A DNA stretch of 55,974 nucleotides from Bacillus sp. FJAT-49736 (GCF_018343615.1 NZ_JAGYPI010000002.1:1588-57561), one strand, 5' to 3'. Positions 1 to 8,917 are shown, counted from the first letter of the stretch. Program-made: numbers and translations. The notes: generated by a model from the letters alone, not told the origin.

Positions 1-140
<140 letters not shown>

Positions 141-236
141 GTTTGATTAGCTCATAAAAAATTTAAAACATTGACGTTTTGTTCTGTTTAGTTTTCAAAG
201 ATCAATCTGTCGTTCCCTCTCAGAAGCGACTTTTAT
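141..236 (-). other. rRNA operon leader with boxA-like antitermination signal
   Basis: Between promoter and 16S the minus strand carries TGATCTTTGAAAACTAAACA (about 205-186). This is the leader sequence found ahead of Bacillus 16S genes, and it includes a boxA-like element for rRNA antitermination. The identification rests on recognised sequence, not on folding. Confidence 0.7.
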
Positions 237-266
237 ATAATATCATTTTATCCGAAGTGTTGTCAA
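237..266 (-). promoter_or_regulatory. Sigma-A promoter of the rRNA operon
   Basis: The minus strand has a perfect -35 TTGACA (266-261), an 18-nt spacer and -10 TATTAT (242-237). This lies about 100 bp before the 16S start. Spacing and placement fit an rrn promoter. Confidence 0.85.
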
Positions 267-467
267 CACTTTTTTAAAAGAATGTTTTTGAAAAGTTTTT
301 CTTTCAAGTCACTTTCTCTATCGGACGAATAATAATATACCATGGATACTATATGATTGCAATACTATTTTAAGATAAATTTTTATCTAGACAGCTTATG
401 CTCATACTTTGTCCCATATACAAATATATTAGCAAAAACCAATAATAAATGGAAGGTGTATTTCAAG

Positions 468-635
468 ATGGCAATGAATTTTGCATTCGGATTATCCATA
501 TTAATGACGGTTTATTTGTTTTTTTATGCTTTCTCCGAAATAAAAAAAGAATACAAGACCGTATCACCAATAAATTATTTATTAGCTATCATAATGGCCT
601 TTGTATTCTCTGGAATAGCATATTTATTCATTTAA
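468..635 (+). CDS. Small two-helix membrane protein, unknown
   Basis: A 55-residue protein is predicted from the ATG at 468, which has GGAAGG about 11 nt upstream. The frame is open from a TTG at 357, but nothing like a ribosome-binding site precedes it and the extra 37 residues are not hydrophobic. Two membrane segments are visible, at residues 4-20 and 35-54, joined by a charged loop with EIKKEYK. It diverges from the rRNA operon and no family is recognised. Whether it is expressed is uncertain, because the ribosome-binding site is poorly spaced. Confidence 0.4.
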   Translation: MAMNFAFGLSILMTVYLFFYAFSEIKKEYKTVSPINYLLAIIMAFVFSGIAYLFI

Positions 636-663
636 AGTCGTTTTTCATGAGATAATTGTTGAT

Positions 664-1554
664 TTATTGATTAAGTTCTTTTTGGGGGGATTTATCAAAA
701 ACAAAAACCAGAACGCTAAATATTATGATAATACCGCCTATTACCTGAGTCATAATGATTTTTTCATTAAATATATAATACGCTAGAATAGCGGCTCCAA
801 TAGGTTCAAAAAGGATTGCCATTGAAATGGTAGATGTGCTGATCCATTTTATACACCAATTAAAAATTGTATGCCCTAATAATGTAGGAAAAATAGCAAG
901 CAATAAAAAATAAATCCAGTCCTGTGATGGTAAATGATAAAACGGTTCTTGCTTTATTACAACGTATATAAAAAGAACAATAGAGCTTATCCCATATACA
1001 ATAAAAGTATAGGTCATTAAGGAAAGTCTTTTTCTAATATTTTGTCCTATTAATAAATATCCTGTTATGAGCGCACACGCTGCGAGTGCAATTAAGTCAC
1101 CCATTAGTGCTTTTCCATTAATAGCGAAATCCCCCCAGCTTATAATAAAGCTTCCGATTACTGCAACTATCCCGCTAATAATGGATTTCAAAGAAAAAGA
1201 TTCCTTGAAAATAAAAAAGGTTCCCACGAAAGCAAATAGAGGTTGAAGGGTAACAAGAACAGTGGAACTGGCTACAGATGTAAGATTCAGTGATTCAAAC
1301 CATAAAATAAAATGAAATGCTAAAAACACCCCGGCAAAAATAGATTTAATCCAGTCACCTACAGAAATAAAACGAAGCTCTTTTACATTTTTAATTAGAA
1401 AAAGCGGAAGCATTAAAAGAACAGTGAAAAATAATCGATAGAATGCAATTACTCCTGCATCTGCGGATGATAATTTTACTAGAATAGCAGAAGTGGAGAC
1501 AGCAATAACTCCAACCATTAACGCGATGTATGATTGTATTTTTGTAGTTTTCAT
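664..1554 (-). CDS. EamA/DMT-family transporter
   Basis: A 296-residue polytopic membrane protein with about ten helices in two repeated EamA halves (roughly residues 8-140 and 152-288), the layout of drug/metabolite transporters. The start is fixed by AAAGGAG seven nt before the ATG. The family exports amino acids, nucleosides or drugs, and the substrate cannot be read from sequence. It stands alone, convergent with the small upstream ORF and divergent from the mgtC-like gene, so context gives no hint of its cargo. Length is normal for the family. Confidence 0.85.
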   Translation of the reverse strand: MKTTKIQSYIALMVGVIAVSTSAILVKLSSADAGVIAFYRLFFTVLLMLPLFLIKNVKELRFISVGDWIKSIFAGVFLAFHFILWFESLNLTSVASSTVLVTLQPLFAFVGTFFIFKESFSLKSIISGIVAVIGSFIISWGDFAINGKALMGDLIALAACALITGYLLIGQNIRKRLSLMTYTFIVYGISSIVLFIYVVIKQEPFYHLPSQDWIYFLLLAIFPTLLGHTIFNWCIKWISTSTISMAILFEPIGAAILAYYIFNEKIIMTQVIGGIIIIFSVLVFVFDKSPQKELNQ

Positions 1555-1677
1555 TATTTTCTCCTTTTACAGCATTTTTAGATGTGTTAAAATGACTTAC
1601 ACCATTTTAAACCCTTTTCACTGCAAATTCCATCTGATTTATAAAAATAATATACAAAATAAAAGGGGTTCACTATA

Positions 1678-2367
1678 TTGGAATTAATAGATAACCAGAT
1701 ACTATTAAAATTAGGAATTTCAGCAATACTCGGACTAATTATTGGCTTGGAGAGGGAATTAAAAAGGAAGCCTGCAGGGTTGAAAACTAGTCTTGTCATT
1801 TCGATTACAAGTTGTTTATTAACCATTGTATCAATCCAATCTGCCTATACATTCCCAAAATTCCATAACGTACCAGTCAATATGGATCCTCTTCGACTTG
1901 CTGCACAGATCGTCTCAGGAATCGGTTTTCTTGGTGCGGGAGTTATTTTAAAAAAGGGTAATGATAATATTACAGGACTGACAACCTCAGCAATGATTTG
2001 GGGAGCTGGGGCGATTGGGATTGCCGTAGGGGCTTCATTTTACTTAGAAGCTATAGCTGGTGTTGTTTTATTAATGATTAGTGTGGAAATCATTCCTGCT
2101 TTTCTCAGAAAAGTCGGTTTAAAGCAATTAAGCCAAAAGGATATTCAAATTAAAATTATTGTTCAGCATAAAGAAAATATTGATAGCGTTATTTCTAATT
2201 TAGAAACGATGCAAATTACATTAGAAAGCATAAGAATAAGAGATTTACTGGATAAAGGTCATTTAATCGAGCTTAAGGCGTTAGTCGGTTATAGGAAGCC
2301 TGTTTCTGAAATCTATACTGAAATATCAGATATAAAAGATGTTATTAGCACAGATATCGAAATTTAA
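1678..2367 (+). CDS. MgtC/SapB-family membrane protein
   Basis: A 229-residue protein starting at TTG with AAAGGGG nine nt upstream. The first 135 residues hold four to five membrane helices and the family signature (GLIIGLERE, then AGLKTSLV, and later GIGFLGAGVI). Residues about 150-229 form a soluble ACT-like domain, as in longer MgtC proteins. Members are linked to Mg2+ homeostasis and survival at low Mg2+, although MgtC itself is not a proven transporter. It is monocistronic with its own terminator and ends head-to-head with the wall hydrolase gene. Confidence 0.85.
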   Translation: MELIDNQILLKLGISAILGLIIGLERELKRKPAGLKTSLVISITSCLLTIVSIQSAYTFPKFHNVPVNMDPLRLAAQIVSGIGFLGAGVILKKGNDNITGLTTSAMIWGAGAIGIAVGASFYLEAIAGVVLLMISVEIIPAFLRKVGLKQLSQKDIQIKIIVQHKENIDSVISNLETMQITLESIRIRDLLDKGHLIELKALVGYRKPVSEIYTEISDIKDVISTDIEI

Positions 2368-2369
2368 TA

Positions 2370-2396
2370 GCGGCCCCAAACGGAGCCGCCTTTTTT
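2370..2396 (+). terminator. Rho-independent terminator of the mgtC-like gene
   Basis: GCGGCCCC-AAAC-GGAGCCGC forms an 8-bp stem with one mismatch, followed by CCTTTTTT. It begins 3 nt after the stop codon. Confidence 0.85.
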
Positions 2397-2404
2397 CAAT
2401 TAAT

Positions 2405-3379
2405 CTAATAAACTCTTTTGACACCTAAATAAATTGGTTTCCAATATACATTTTTTAAATCACTTATCATGACACCACTAGATGAGCTCGCATGAATAAA
2501 TTGATTATTTCCGATGTATATTCCTGCATGAGATGGCCCAGAAGCAGTTTCAAAAAACACAATATCACCTTTTTCAGGACTTGAAACAGTTTTTGTATCA
2601 TCCCATATTGATTTGACAGTTCTAGGAATCGAAATACCTTGTTTATTAAATACATAGTTTATAAACCCGGAGCAGTCAAAGCCGGATGGAGCGCTCCCTC
2701 CCCAAAGATATGGAACCCCTATATATTTTTTCGCCTCTGTAATTAGGGCATCAACATTGTATGTCTTCACATTTGTTGTAACTGCTGTTGCTTCGACTTT
2801 TTCAGTTGACAACTTTAAAACTTGGCCAACATAGATAGTGTCTGAGGTTAATCCATTGATTGTTTTCAAATCAGATACAGACATATTATTGTTTTTGGCA
2901 ATTAAGGATAGACTGTCTCCAGATTTAACATTATATGATACTGGTTTTATCTTATCATTTGTTTGAATAGAATTTCCTGAATTACTGTTCACTTGTGATG
3001 CTGCCTGAATATTTAGCACTTGTCCAACTTTAATAATATCGGAGGTTAAATGATTAGCAGATTTTAAGTCAGAAACAGTTATATTATACTTTTTCGCAAT
3101 GCTGGAAAGACAATCTCCTGGATTAACGGTATAACTTACATCCTTCTTTTGTACCTGAGGGGGCGAAACCAATAACTTTTGACCAAAGTGAATAATATTA
3201 GAGGATAAATTATTCCAAGCTGTTAAATCTTGAACAGTAATTTGATTATTTTGGGCAATCTTCCACAAGGTATCACCAGATTGAACAATATATTGTTTTT
3301 CACTAGCATGTGCTGCCCCACTATAAATGGATAAAAGCAAACCTGTTGTTCCAATTGCTGAAAATAATTTTCTTTTCAT
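2405..3379 (-). CDS. LytE-like cell-wall D,L-endopeptidase (3x LysM, NlpC/P60)
   Basis: A secreted peptidoglycan hydrolase of 324 residues. A Sec signal peptide ends near AHA-SE (residue 25). Three LysM wall-binding repeats follow at about 29-72, 82-124 and 148-191, then a Ser/Thr-rich linker. The NlpC/P60 catalytic domain occupies about 208-324, with Cys236 in FDCSGF, His284 in SHAGIYIG and His296 in FIHAS. Architecture and length match B. subtilis LytE (three LysM, 334 residues) rather than LytF or CwlS. The family cuts the D-Glu-mDap bond of stem peptides during growth and separation. The ribosome-binding site is AGAGGTG. No WalR box could be confirmed upstream. Confidence 0.9.
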   Translation of the reverse strand: MKRKLFSAIGTTGLLLSIYSGAAHASEKQYIVQSGDTLWKIAQNNQITVQDLTAWNNLSSNIIHFGQKLLVSPPQVQKKDVSYTVNPGDCLSSIAKKYNITVSDLKSANHLTSDIIKVGQVLNIQAASQVNSNSGNSIQTNDKIKPVSYNVKSGDSLSLIAKNNNMSVSDLKTINGLTSDTIYVGQVLKLSTEKVEATAVTTNVKTYNVDALITEAKKYIGVPYLWGGSAPSGFDCSGFINYVFNKQGISIPRTVKSIWDDTKTVSSPEKGDIVFFETASGPSHAGIYIGNNQFIHASSSSGVMISDLKNVYWKPIYLGVKRVY

Positions 3380-3544
3380 TCCAACACCTCTTTTAGTTGT
3401 TTTATCTAGCTGTGTAATAAAATTCTAATATAAGGGTATAGATGTTTTAAATGTTAAATTATTGGAGATTTTGGACGTTTGTTCCACCCCCTCCTTTATC
3501 AGCTAAACAGAAGGTCTTAATTTTGAATCATGAATTTAAAACAA

Positions 3545-3577
3545 AATAAAAAAGCGAGCCATTTAGACTCGCTTTTT
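3545..3577 (-). terminator. Terminator of bdbDC
   Basis: On the minus strand AAAAAGCGAG, a 9-nt loop and CTCGCTTTTTT follow directly after the bdbC stop. The stem is flanked by A and T runs, so it could also stop plus-strand transcripts. Confidence 0.85.
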
Positions 3578-3582
3578 CCATG

Positions 3583-3981
3583 CTAATTTTTACGAATTTT
3601 AACCATTGCAATTGTGATAAAGGTAAATGCAATAAACGCTAATAAAGGAATAGTTATAAAGCCAAGCCAATTAATATATTGACCAGAACACGGGACACCA
3701 CTCGTACAAACTTGAATTTCCTTCATAAACGGTATTTTTTGTATACTGTAGTGATAGATAGAAACGAACATTCCAATAATTGAAAGTGGCAATACATACT
3801 TATAAACCTTCGTGTCATGATTAAACACAGCAACACCTAAAATAAACACTAATGGGTACATAAGGATGCGTTGATACCAGCAAAGGGTGCAAGGAATAAA
3901 CTTCATAACCTCACTAAAATATAAGCTTCCAAGCATAGCTATAATCGCCGTTATCCAAGCAAAGCCTAAAGCCTTATTCAT
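3583..3981 (-). CDS. bdbC: Disulfide oxidoreductase BdbC (DsbB family)
   Basis: A 132-residue membrane protein with four helices and the DsbB pattern of two cysteine pairs: Cys31-Cys34 (CTLC followed by WYQR) and Cys92/Cys98 in the second external loop. BdbC reoxidises its exported thiol-oxidase partner and passes electrons to menaquinone. Its ATG lies 2 nt after the bdbD stop, with GGGGAAATAAAG inside the end of bdbD as ribosome-binding site, so the pair is translationally linked. In B. subtilis the pair folds competence and secreted proteins. The conserved arginine after the first CxxC is kept. Confidence 0.95.
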   Translation of the reverse strand: MNKALGFAWITAIIAMLGSLYFSEVMKFIPCTLCWYQRILMYPLVFILGVAVFNHDTKVYKYVLPLSIIGMFVSIYHYSIQKIPFMKEIQVCTSGVPCSGQYINWLGFITIPLLAFIAFTFITIAMVKIRKN

Positions 3982-3983
3982 CT

Positions 3984-4682
3984 TTATTTCCCCTTTGCTG
4001 CATTATTAACTGTTTTGATTAGATCATCATACGTTTGTCCAGTGAATTTTTTTCCGTTTATAAAAAAGGTTGGAGTTGAATCGATTTTTAATTTTTCTAC
4101 ATATTCCTGATCTTTATTCAAAGCATTAGCATATCGATTTTCCTTAATAGCCGTTTCAACCTTTTGGACATCTTTATCACTAACAATTTCCTTTAATGTT
4201 TTTTGTAAGAAAGAGTCAGTATAAACATCGATGAGCTCGTATTTTTTATCTTCCGGTTGCTTGCTGTATAACAATTCATGAAATTTCCAAAAAGCATCAT
4301 TTCCTAGCTCCCCATAAACTGCTTCGGAGAAAAGAGCTGCACGTGTAGAATCTTTATTGATAAATGGATAGTGAAAAAAGTAAAATTTAACTTTTCCGGT
4401 ATCAACTAATTTTTTGATAGTTTCCGGATACACGTTTTCTGTGAAATTTTTACAAACAGGACATTTATAATCGCCAAACTCTACGATATTTACCGGGGCA
4501 TCGCTTTTTCCTACATATGGCTGATTTTTATAGTCAAAGTCGAATTCAACATTATCTTTACCAGTTAATTTCGTTAGTAGAACCAATCCAATTATACAGA
4601 TCACCACAAGGCCAACTACCCAAAAGAAGAAATTCCTCGAAGAATTGTTAGTGGTTTTTGATTTGGTCATTTGCTTTGCCAT
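3984..4682 (-). CDS. bdbD: Thiol:disulfide oxidase BdbD (DsbA family)
   Basis: A 232-residue protein anchored by one N-terminal helix (about 18-36), with an extracytoplasmic thioredoxin-fold domain containing a helical insert. The active site is Cys74-Pro-Val-Cys77 (GDYKCPVCKNF) and the cis-proline motif STPTFFING lies near residue 205, both typical of DsbA-like oxidases. It introduces disulfides into exported proteins and is recycled by BdbC, encoded immediately downstream. The start is preceded by GAGGTG with a 5-nt gap. Length is normal for BdbD. Confidence 0.95.
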   Translation of the reverse strand: MAKQMTKSKTTNNSSRNFFFWVVGLVVICIIGLVLLTKLTGKDNVEFDFDYKNQPYVGKSDAPVNIVEFGDYKCPVCKNFTENVYPETIKKLVDTGKVKFYFFHYPFINKDSTRAALFSEAVYGELGNDAFWKFHELLYSKQPEDKKYELIDVYTDSFLQKTLKEIVSDKDVQKVETAIKENRYANALNKDQEYVEKLKIDSTPTFFINGKKFTGQTYDDLIKTVNNAAKGK

Positions 4683-5037
4683 TATTTCACCTCAAAGATA
4701 TTATTAGGACACCTCTATAATTAATAAGTGTAAGTCTTCTCTATCAAATCATACTATATTTGGATAACGAAGGTGTAATTCAATGGATAGATTTCTTCAA
4801 ATTGCCACATCCATTCGTTTTTCCGAAAGTTACTTTCAGTTAGTTACTCTATATAAATAAGTAGATATAGTCAAGCTTTTAGAAAGGCTCTATTCTTGTA
4901 CTATTTTATTTCGAGAATCTCATAAACATCTTATTCCAAGTTAACAATGAATCTATAGAAACGATACCCTTAGCCAAGTCAGAATTAGAATTTAATACAA
5001 ATTACAAAAAACAATACTTTCAATAACGGACCCCAGA
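4683..5037. other. Intergenic region upstream of bdbD
   Basis: About 355 AT-rich bases without a recognisable gene apart from the possible 25-codon ORF listed separately. It must hold the bdbDC promoter, but no convincing -35/-10 pair was found by eye. Confidence 0.5.
4783..4860 (+). CDS. Possible 25-residue peptide ORF
   Basis: An ATG preceded by AAGGTG at a 7-nt spacing opens 25 codons beginning MDRFLQIATS and ending at TAA. The peptide is mildly amphipathic with no signal sequence. Its only support is the well-placed ribosome-binding site in a gap between bdbD and the next minus-strand gene. No family is recognised and it may be chance. Confidence 0.25.
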   Translation: MDRFLQIATSIRFSESYFQLVTLYK

Positions 5038-5069
5038 AAAATAAATGGGACCACTATAGTGATCCCATT
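5038..5069 (-). terminator. Terminator of the 132-residue hypothetical gene
   Basis: A long palindrome, AATGGGA-CACTATAGTG-TCCCATT with one mismatch, is followed on the minus strand by TTATTTTTC. It starts 7 nt after the stop. Confidence 0.75.
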
Positions 5070-5075
5070 CCCTTA

Positions 5076-5474
5076 TTACTTATCCAGTTTTACCGATATA
5101 GCAGGAGATGAATATACCTTTAAACATTCTTCTAAATCGTTCTCTTTTAAGAGTCCCAATTGGATTGCAGATTTTATTTTTTCTTCATCTGGGCGTTTTA
5201 CAATTTGAATTAAATCACTGAAGTTAAGATCTTCCAATCGCTTAACCGTTTGCTCTTCATCATACTTCTCCGTTTTTCTAATCATCCTTTGCAATTTATA
5301 GTTTCCAATTTTAACTTGTCCTTTTGTTAGGAGACCAACATTTGTGTCAAAATAAAGATGAAACGCCTTCTTGTATTCTTCCATTTTATTTTCAATGTCC
5401 TTTTTTTGCTGATTTAATTCGAAATATTTAGCCACCATTTCTTCCGTTAATACATTTTCTTTTTTTGTATTCAT
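5076..5474 (-). CDS. Hypothetical coiled-coil protein
   Basis: A 132-residue soluble, highly charged protein with a strong ribosome-binding site (GGGGGAAATGAA before ATG) and its own terminator. Residues about 10-45 are predicted coiled coil (NQQKKDIENKMEEYKKAF). The rest is Lys/Glu-rich and ends in a short beta-like tail, SPAISVKLD. The layout resembles small Gam-like or nuclease-accessory proteins of Bacillus and its phages, but that is only an impression and no function is assigned. It is monocistronic with no informative neighbours. Confidence 0.75.
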   Translation of the reverse strand: MNTKKENVLTEEMVAKYFELNQQKKDIENKMEEYKKAFHLYFDTNVGLLTKGQVKIGNYKLQRMIRKTEKYDEEQTVKRLEDLNFSDLIQIVKRPDEEKIKSAIQLGLLKENDLEECLKVYSSPAISVKLDK

Positions 5475-5528
5475 TTCATTTCCCCCATAATCTTAGATAA
5501 TTCATCATATGGGAATAAGGGGTTATAT

Positions 5529-5717
5529 ATGACGGAAAATGAATCTGCCAGGATAAAAAGAGATACTTACTTTAGAGTTAGACAAGTTGCAGAACTTTTG
5601 CGGGCATACAAAATTTTAAGATACTACAACCGCAAACTGATAGAATCCCCATCACAAAAAGAACATTATTACCAGAAGTGGTGGTTACTTATTCCATTAA
5701 CTGTCCACCTGACCTAG
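5529..5717 (+). CDS. Possible small basic protein, unknown
   Basis: A 62-codon ORF whose ATG is preceded by AAGGGG at a 6-nt gap. The product is basic and rich in Arg, Lys and Tyr (KRDTYFRVRQ, then LRYYNRKL), with no membrane segment or known motif. It diverges from the 132-residue hypothetical gene and ends shortly before the tRNA-Ala terminator of the other strand. The good ribosome-binding site favours it, while the absence of any recognised family leaves it doubtful. Confidence 0.35.
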   Translation: MTENESARIKRDTYFRVRQVAELLRAYKILRYYNRKLIESPSQKEHYYQKWWLLIPLTVHLT

Positions 5718-5800
5718 GAAAACTCCCATTTTGTCACAGATAACGGATTGTCTGTACGTTCCAAGCATCACATACATCCAACAAAGTTCCAAATACACAC

Positions 5801-5846
5801 AAAAAAAACGACACTCTCCCTCGTTTTTACGAGAAACAATGTCGTT
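5801..5846 (-). terminator. Terminator of tRNA-Ala
   Basis: On the minus strand AACGACA pairs with TGTCGTT outside an inner TCTCGT-AAAA-ACGAGG hairpin, followed by eight T. It lies about 10 nt after the tRNA. Confidence 0.85.
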
Positions 5847-5856
5847 AGAAAATGTA

Positions 5857-5929
<73 letters not shown>

Positions 5930-5949
5930 TTTATATAATCTTATTTTAA

Positions 5950-5977
5950 ATTATAGTAGCTTTTCCCAAAACTTCAA
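5950..5977 (-). promoter_or_regulatory. Sigma-A promoter of tRNA-Ala
   Basis: The minus strand has TTGAAG (5977-5972), a 16-nt spacer and a perfect TATAAT (5955-5950), about 20 nt upstream of the tRNA. Confidence 0.8.
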
Positions 5978-6045
5978 GTGTAATTTTGCGAAATAGTTAT
6001 ATAGCTTTCTTAAAGAGGAAATAATGGATGTAAGGAGCTGATTAT

Positions 6046-7038
6046 ATGCTTCAGCATATCTATTTTCGCTTTCTTCGCTGGCCAATTATCATAAAGCTGC
6101 TGCTTCTTATATTTGGTTTGATCATTTCGTTCGGGATTATCATTCATTATGTTGAACCAAAACATTTCCCAACTATTTTCACAGGAATTTGGTGGGCTGT
6201 TATTACTACTGCAACTGTTGGGTATGGAGATGTATATCCTGTAACAGTAAAGGGAAGGATTATAGGAATTTTGCTTGTCCTAACCGGTGCTGGTGTCGTT
6301 TCTGCCTATTTTGCTTCTATTGCGGCAACGACTATTCGCATGCAAAATGCTGCTATGAAAGGAACAAAAATGTTTAAAGGGAAAAATCATATTATTATAG
6401 TAGGATGGAATGGCCGTTCTAAAAATGTTATCGATCAATGGTTTCACTTAGACCAGCATCAATCCATAGTTTTAATCGATGATACACTTGAGCAAAACCC
6501 TTATCCCACACATCAAGTGCATTTTATAAAAGGTAAAGCATCTGTAGATGAGACCTTGCAGCGAGCAAATTTGCAAAAAGCAAAATATATTTTAATAACA
6601 GCCGATCAAAACGAAAATGAATCTCATGCAGATATGGGCTCTATTCTAATCTTACTGGCAGTTAAGGGATTTCATCCTGAAATTTACTGTGTAGTAGAAA
6701 TTTTGATGAACGAAAACGTCATCAATGCAAAACGAGCAGGTGCAGATGAAGTTATTCAAACAAATGCTCAATCAAGCTACATAATGATGAACTCATTAAT
6801 CTCACATGGAATGTCTGAAACAATCTTAATGATGCTAGATCATATACAAGGGAATCATTTAAAGTTTATATCAGTGGACGATGCTTGGAGTGAAAAAAGC
6901 TTCGAGGCAGTTAGTATGCTATTAAAAAAGAATAGAAAGCTATTGATAGGAGTAAAGAGGGGAGAGGAAACAATTATCAATCCCCCCATGGATTTCCGAA
7001 TACACTCTTTCGATCAACTGCTCGTCATTTCTAATTAG
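6046..7038 (+). CDS. yugO: Potassium channel with RCK domain (YugO)
   Basis: A 330-residue two-helix K+ channel subunit. Helix 1 spans about 13-36. The pore loop carries the selectivity filter TVGYGD at 57-62, and helix 2 spans about 70-96. A cytoplasmic RCK/TrkA-N domain follows from about 114, with a Rossmann-type loop (VGWNGRS), and a short C-terminal regulatory region ends the protein. GTAAGGAG marks the start. In B. subtilis YugO is the channel used for electrical signalling in biofilms. The upstream mstX partner seen there is not present here. The gene converges on yugN, as in the yug locus. Confidence 0.93.
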   Translation: MLQHIYFRFLRWPIIIKLLLLIFGLIISFGIIIHYVEPKHFPTIFTGIWWAVITTATVGYGDVYPVTVKGRIIGILLVLTGAGVVSAYFASIAATTIRMQNAAMKGTKMFKGKNHIIIVGWNGRSKNVIDQWFHLDQHQSIVLIDDTLEQNPYPTHQVHFIKGKASVDETLQRANLQKAKYILITADQNENESHADMGSILILLAVKGFHPEIYCVVEILMNENVINAKRAGADEVIQTNAQSSYIMMNSLISHGMSETILMMLDHIQGNHLKFISVDDAWSEKSFEAVSMLLKKNRKLLIGVKRGEETIINPPMDFRIHSFDQLLVISN

Positions 7039-7041
7039 CAT

Positions 7042-7443
7042 TCATTGCAATATTTGCTCTAACTCACGAACTAGTTCCTTACCAAAATCAATATACTTTT
7101 TGGGGGTATCTGCATCTTCCTCTTTCGGTTCTTGAAACTGGTTAAAGGATGCAGATACATTTCCTGAACTTGTATAATCATCGAGATCATTTTGATAGAC
7201 ATGAGTCAAAATAAATGGGGTTTCTAATTCTACAATGGTTCCATCAGAATCTAAAGCACCTTCTATCGGCTTGAATGGCACTCTTAAAAATTGATACCCA
7301 TCATCATCTGCCATTTTAAAATCAAAATAACCCTGGTCATAATCCCATCCTCCACCTATGGAATAGCCTATTGGCTTTAATAGTTGCTCCAATTTATACA
7401 ATTCATATTGTTTTCCTTCTATTTTTGATGGAATTTTATACAT
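7042..7443 (-). CDS. yugN: YugN-like family protein
   Basis: A 133-residue soluble protein matching the YugN-like family by its N-terminal IPSKIEGKQYELYKLEQLL and GGGWDYDQGYFDF motif, next to pgi and yugO as in B. subtilis. Function is unknown. The ATG at 7443 is chosen over the upstream ATG at 7470, because AAAGGAG lies between them at about 11 nt from 7443 and the family begins here. That ribosome-binding site sits inside the 3' arm of the pgi terminator hairpin, which is unusual. Either pgi read-through exposes it or a separate promoter feeds yugN. Confidence 0.85.
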   Translation of the reverse strand: MYKIPSKIEGKQYELYKLEQLLKPIGYSIGGGWDYDQGYFDFKMADDDGYQFLRVPFKPIEGALDSDGTIVELETPFILTHVYQNDLDDYTSSGNVSASFNQFQEPKEEDADTPKKYIDFGKELVRELEQILQ

Positions 7444-7492
7444 AAAAAAAGCCACTCCTTTGTTTTTCATAGCTTTCCAAAGGAATGACTTT
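7444..7492 (-). terminator. pgi terminator overlapping the yugN ribosome-binding site
   Basis: On the minus strand the arms (7492-7478 and 7462-7448) pair over 15 bp with two G-U pairs, around a 15-nt loop. Seven T follow and then the yugN ATG. The 3' arm includes AAAGGAG, the yugN Shine-Dalgarno sequence. Confidence 0.85.
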
Positions 7493-7507
7493 ACTATTCT
7501 TATTTTT

Positions 7508-8857
7508 CTACATTAATCTTTTTTCTAATTCAGCTTTCTTCTCTTCAAATCCTGGTTTGCCGAGTAATGCAAACATATTTACTTTATATGCTTCGACTCC
7601 CGGTTGGTCAAATGGATTTACTCCTAATAAATATCCGCTGATAGCACAAGCCTTTTCAAAGAAATAGACAAGATATCCGAAGGTATATGCATCCAGTTTC
7701 GGTATTTCCACAATTAAATTCGGAACTCCTCCATCCGTATGAGCTAAAAGCGTTCCTTCAAAGGCTTTATTATTAACAAAATCAACTGTTTGTCCTGCAA
7801 GATAATTTAGCCCATCAAGGTCATTCTTTTCTTCTTCAATAGAAAGTTCATGGCGTGGTTTAGAAACTTTAATAACTGTTTCAAATAAATCACGGCGTCC
7901 CTCTTGAATGTATTGTCCTAATGAATGAAGGTCTGTTGAAAAATTAGCGGAAGAAGGAAATATCCCTTTTTGGTCCTTTCCTTCACTTTCTCCAAATAAC
8001 TGCTTCCACCATTCAGAAAAATATTGCAATCCCGGTTCATAGTTAATAAGCATTTCGATTGTTTTTCCTTTATTATAGAGAATATTTCTAACTGCAGCAT
8101 ATTGATAAGCTTGGTTCTTATCCAGTTCCTCTACACTGAAATCATTTCTTGCTTGTGCTGCCCCGTTCATGATTTCTTCAATATTTGCACCGCTTACCGC
8201 AATAGGCAATAACCCAACGGCCGTTAACACAGAGTATCTTCCGCCAACATCATCCGGAATTACAAAGGTTTCATAGCCTTCTTCATCCGCGAGCGTTTTA
8301 AGAGCTCCCCTCGTTTTGTCAGTGGTTGCATAAATACGGTTTTTCGCTTCTTGAGTTCCATATTTTTCTTGCAGCAGATTCTTGAAAATCCTAAAAGCAA
8401 TTGCTGGTTCAGTTGTTGTCCCAGACTTAGATATAACATTAATAGAAAAATCTTTATTTTGTAAAAGGTCCATTACATCTCTCATATAAGTAGAGCTTAT
8501 ATTATTCCCCAAGAATATAATTTGTGGGGATTGCCGTTTTTCCGCGGAAAGTGCGTTGTAAAAGCTATGATTGAGCATCTCGATTGCCGCTCTTGCCCCT
8601 AAATAGGAACCACCAATACCGATGACGAGCAAGACATCTGAATTACTCTTTATTTTAGCTGCTGCTTGATTAATACGCTCGAATTCTCCTTTATCATAGT
8701 TTACAGGCAGATCAATCCACCCCAAAAAGTCATTCCCTGCACCAGTTTTATCATGTAAAGAATGATGAGCTGTTTTCACAGCATCTTTTAAATATGTAAG
8801 TTCGTGTTCACCGAAAAAAGATAATGCCTTTGAATAGTCGAAGCGGATATGTTTCAT
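7508..8857 (-). CDS. pgi: Glucose-6-phosphate isomerase
   Basis: A 449-residue cytosolic enzyme interconverting glucose-6-phosphate and fructose-6-phosphate in glycolysis and gluconeogenesis. Sugar-isomerase signatures are clear: the phosphate-binding [12 protein letters not shown] segment, the PGI pattern [14 protein letters not shown], and GESEGKD with the catalytic glutamate near 290. Length matches the short Bacillus form. AAAAGGAGG precedes the ATG. It has a good sigma-A promoter and a terminator, so it is probably a single-gene unit, flanked by yugN and yuzA as in B. subtilis. Confidence 0.97.
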   Translation of the reverse strand: MKHIRFDYSKALSFFGEHELTYLKDAVKTAHHSLHDKTGAGNDFLGWIDLPVNYDKGEFERINQAAAKIKSNSDVLLVIGIGGSYLGARAAIEMLNHSFYNALSAEKRQSPQIIFLGNNISSTYMRDVMDLLQNKDFSINVISKSGTTTEPAIAFRIFKNLLQEKYGTQEAKNRIYATTDKTRGALKTLADEEGYETFVIPDDVGGRYSVLTAVGLLPIAVSGANIEEIMNGAAQARNDFSVEELDKNQAYQYAAVRNILYNKGKTIEMLINYEPGLQYFSEWWKQLFGESEGKDQKGIFPSSANFSTDLHSLGQYIQEGRRDLFETVIKVSKPRHELSIEEEKNDLDGLNYLAGQTVDFVNNKAFEGTLLAHTDGGVPNLIVEIPKLDAYTFGYLVYFFEKACAISGYLLGVNPFDQPGVEAYKVNMFALLGKPGFEEKKAELEKRLM

Positions 8858-8888
8858 TTTTATTCCTCCTTTTCCATCTCACTTTTTC

Positions 8889-8917
8889 ACTGTAACGAAA
8901 GAAAATTTGTTTTTCAA
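8889..8917 (-). promoter_or_regulatory. Sigma-A promoter of pgi
   Basis: The minus strand carries TTGAAA (8917-8912), a 17-nt spacer and TACAGT (8894-8889), about 32 bp before the pgi start codon. Spacing is ideal and the -10 has one mismatch. Confidence 0.65.

Noticed and set aside
449-655. Second overlapping plus-strand ORF of 68 codons
   Set aside because: It is out of frame with the two-helix protein, is rich in Phe/Cys without pattern, and has no ribosome-binding site.
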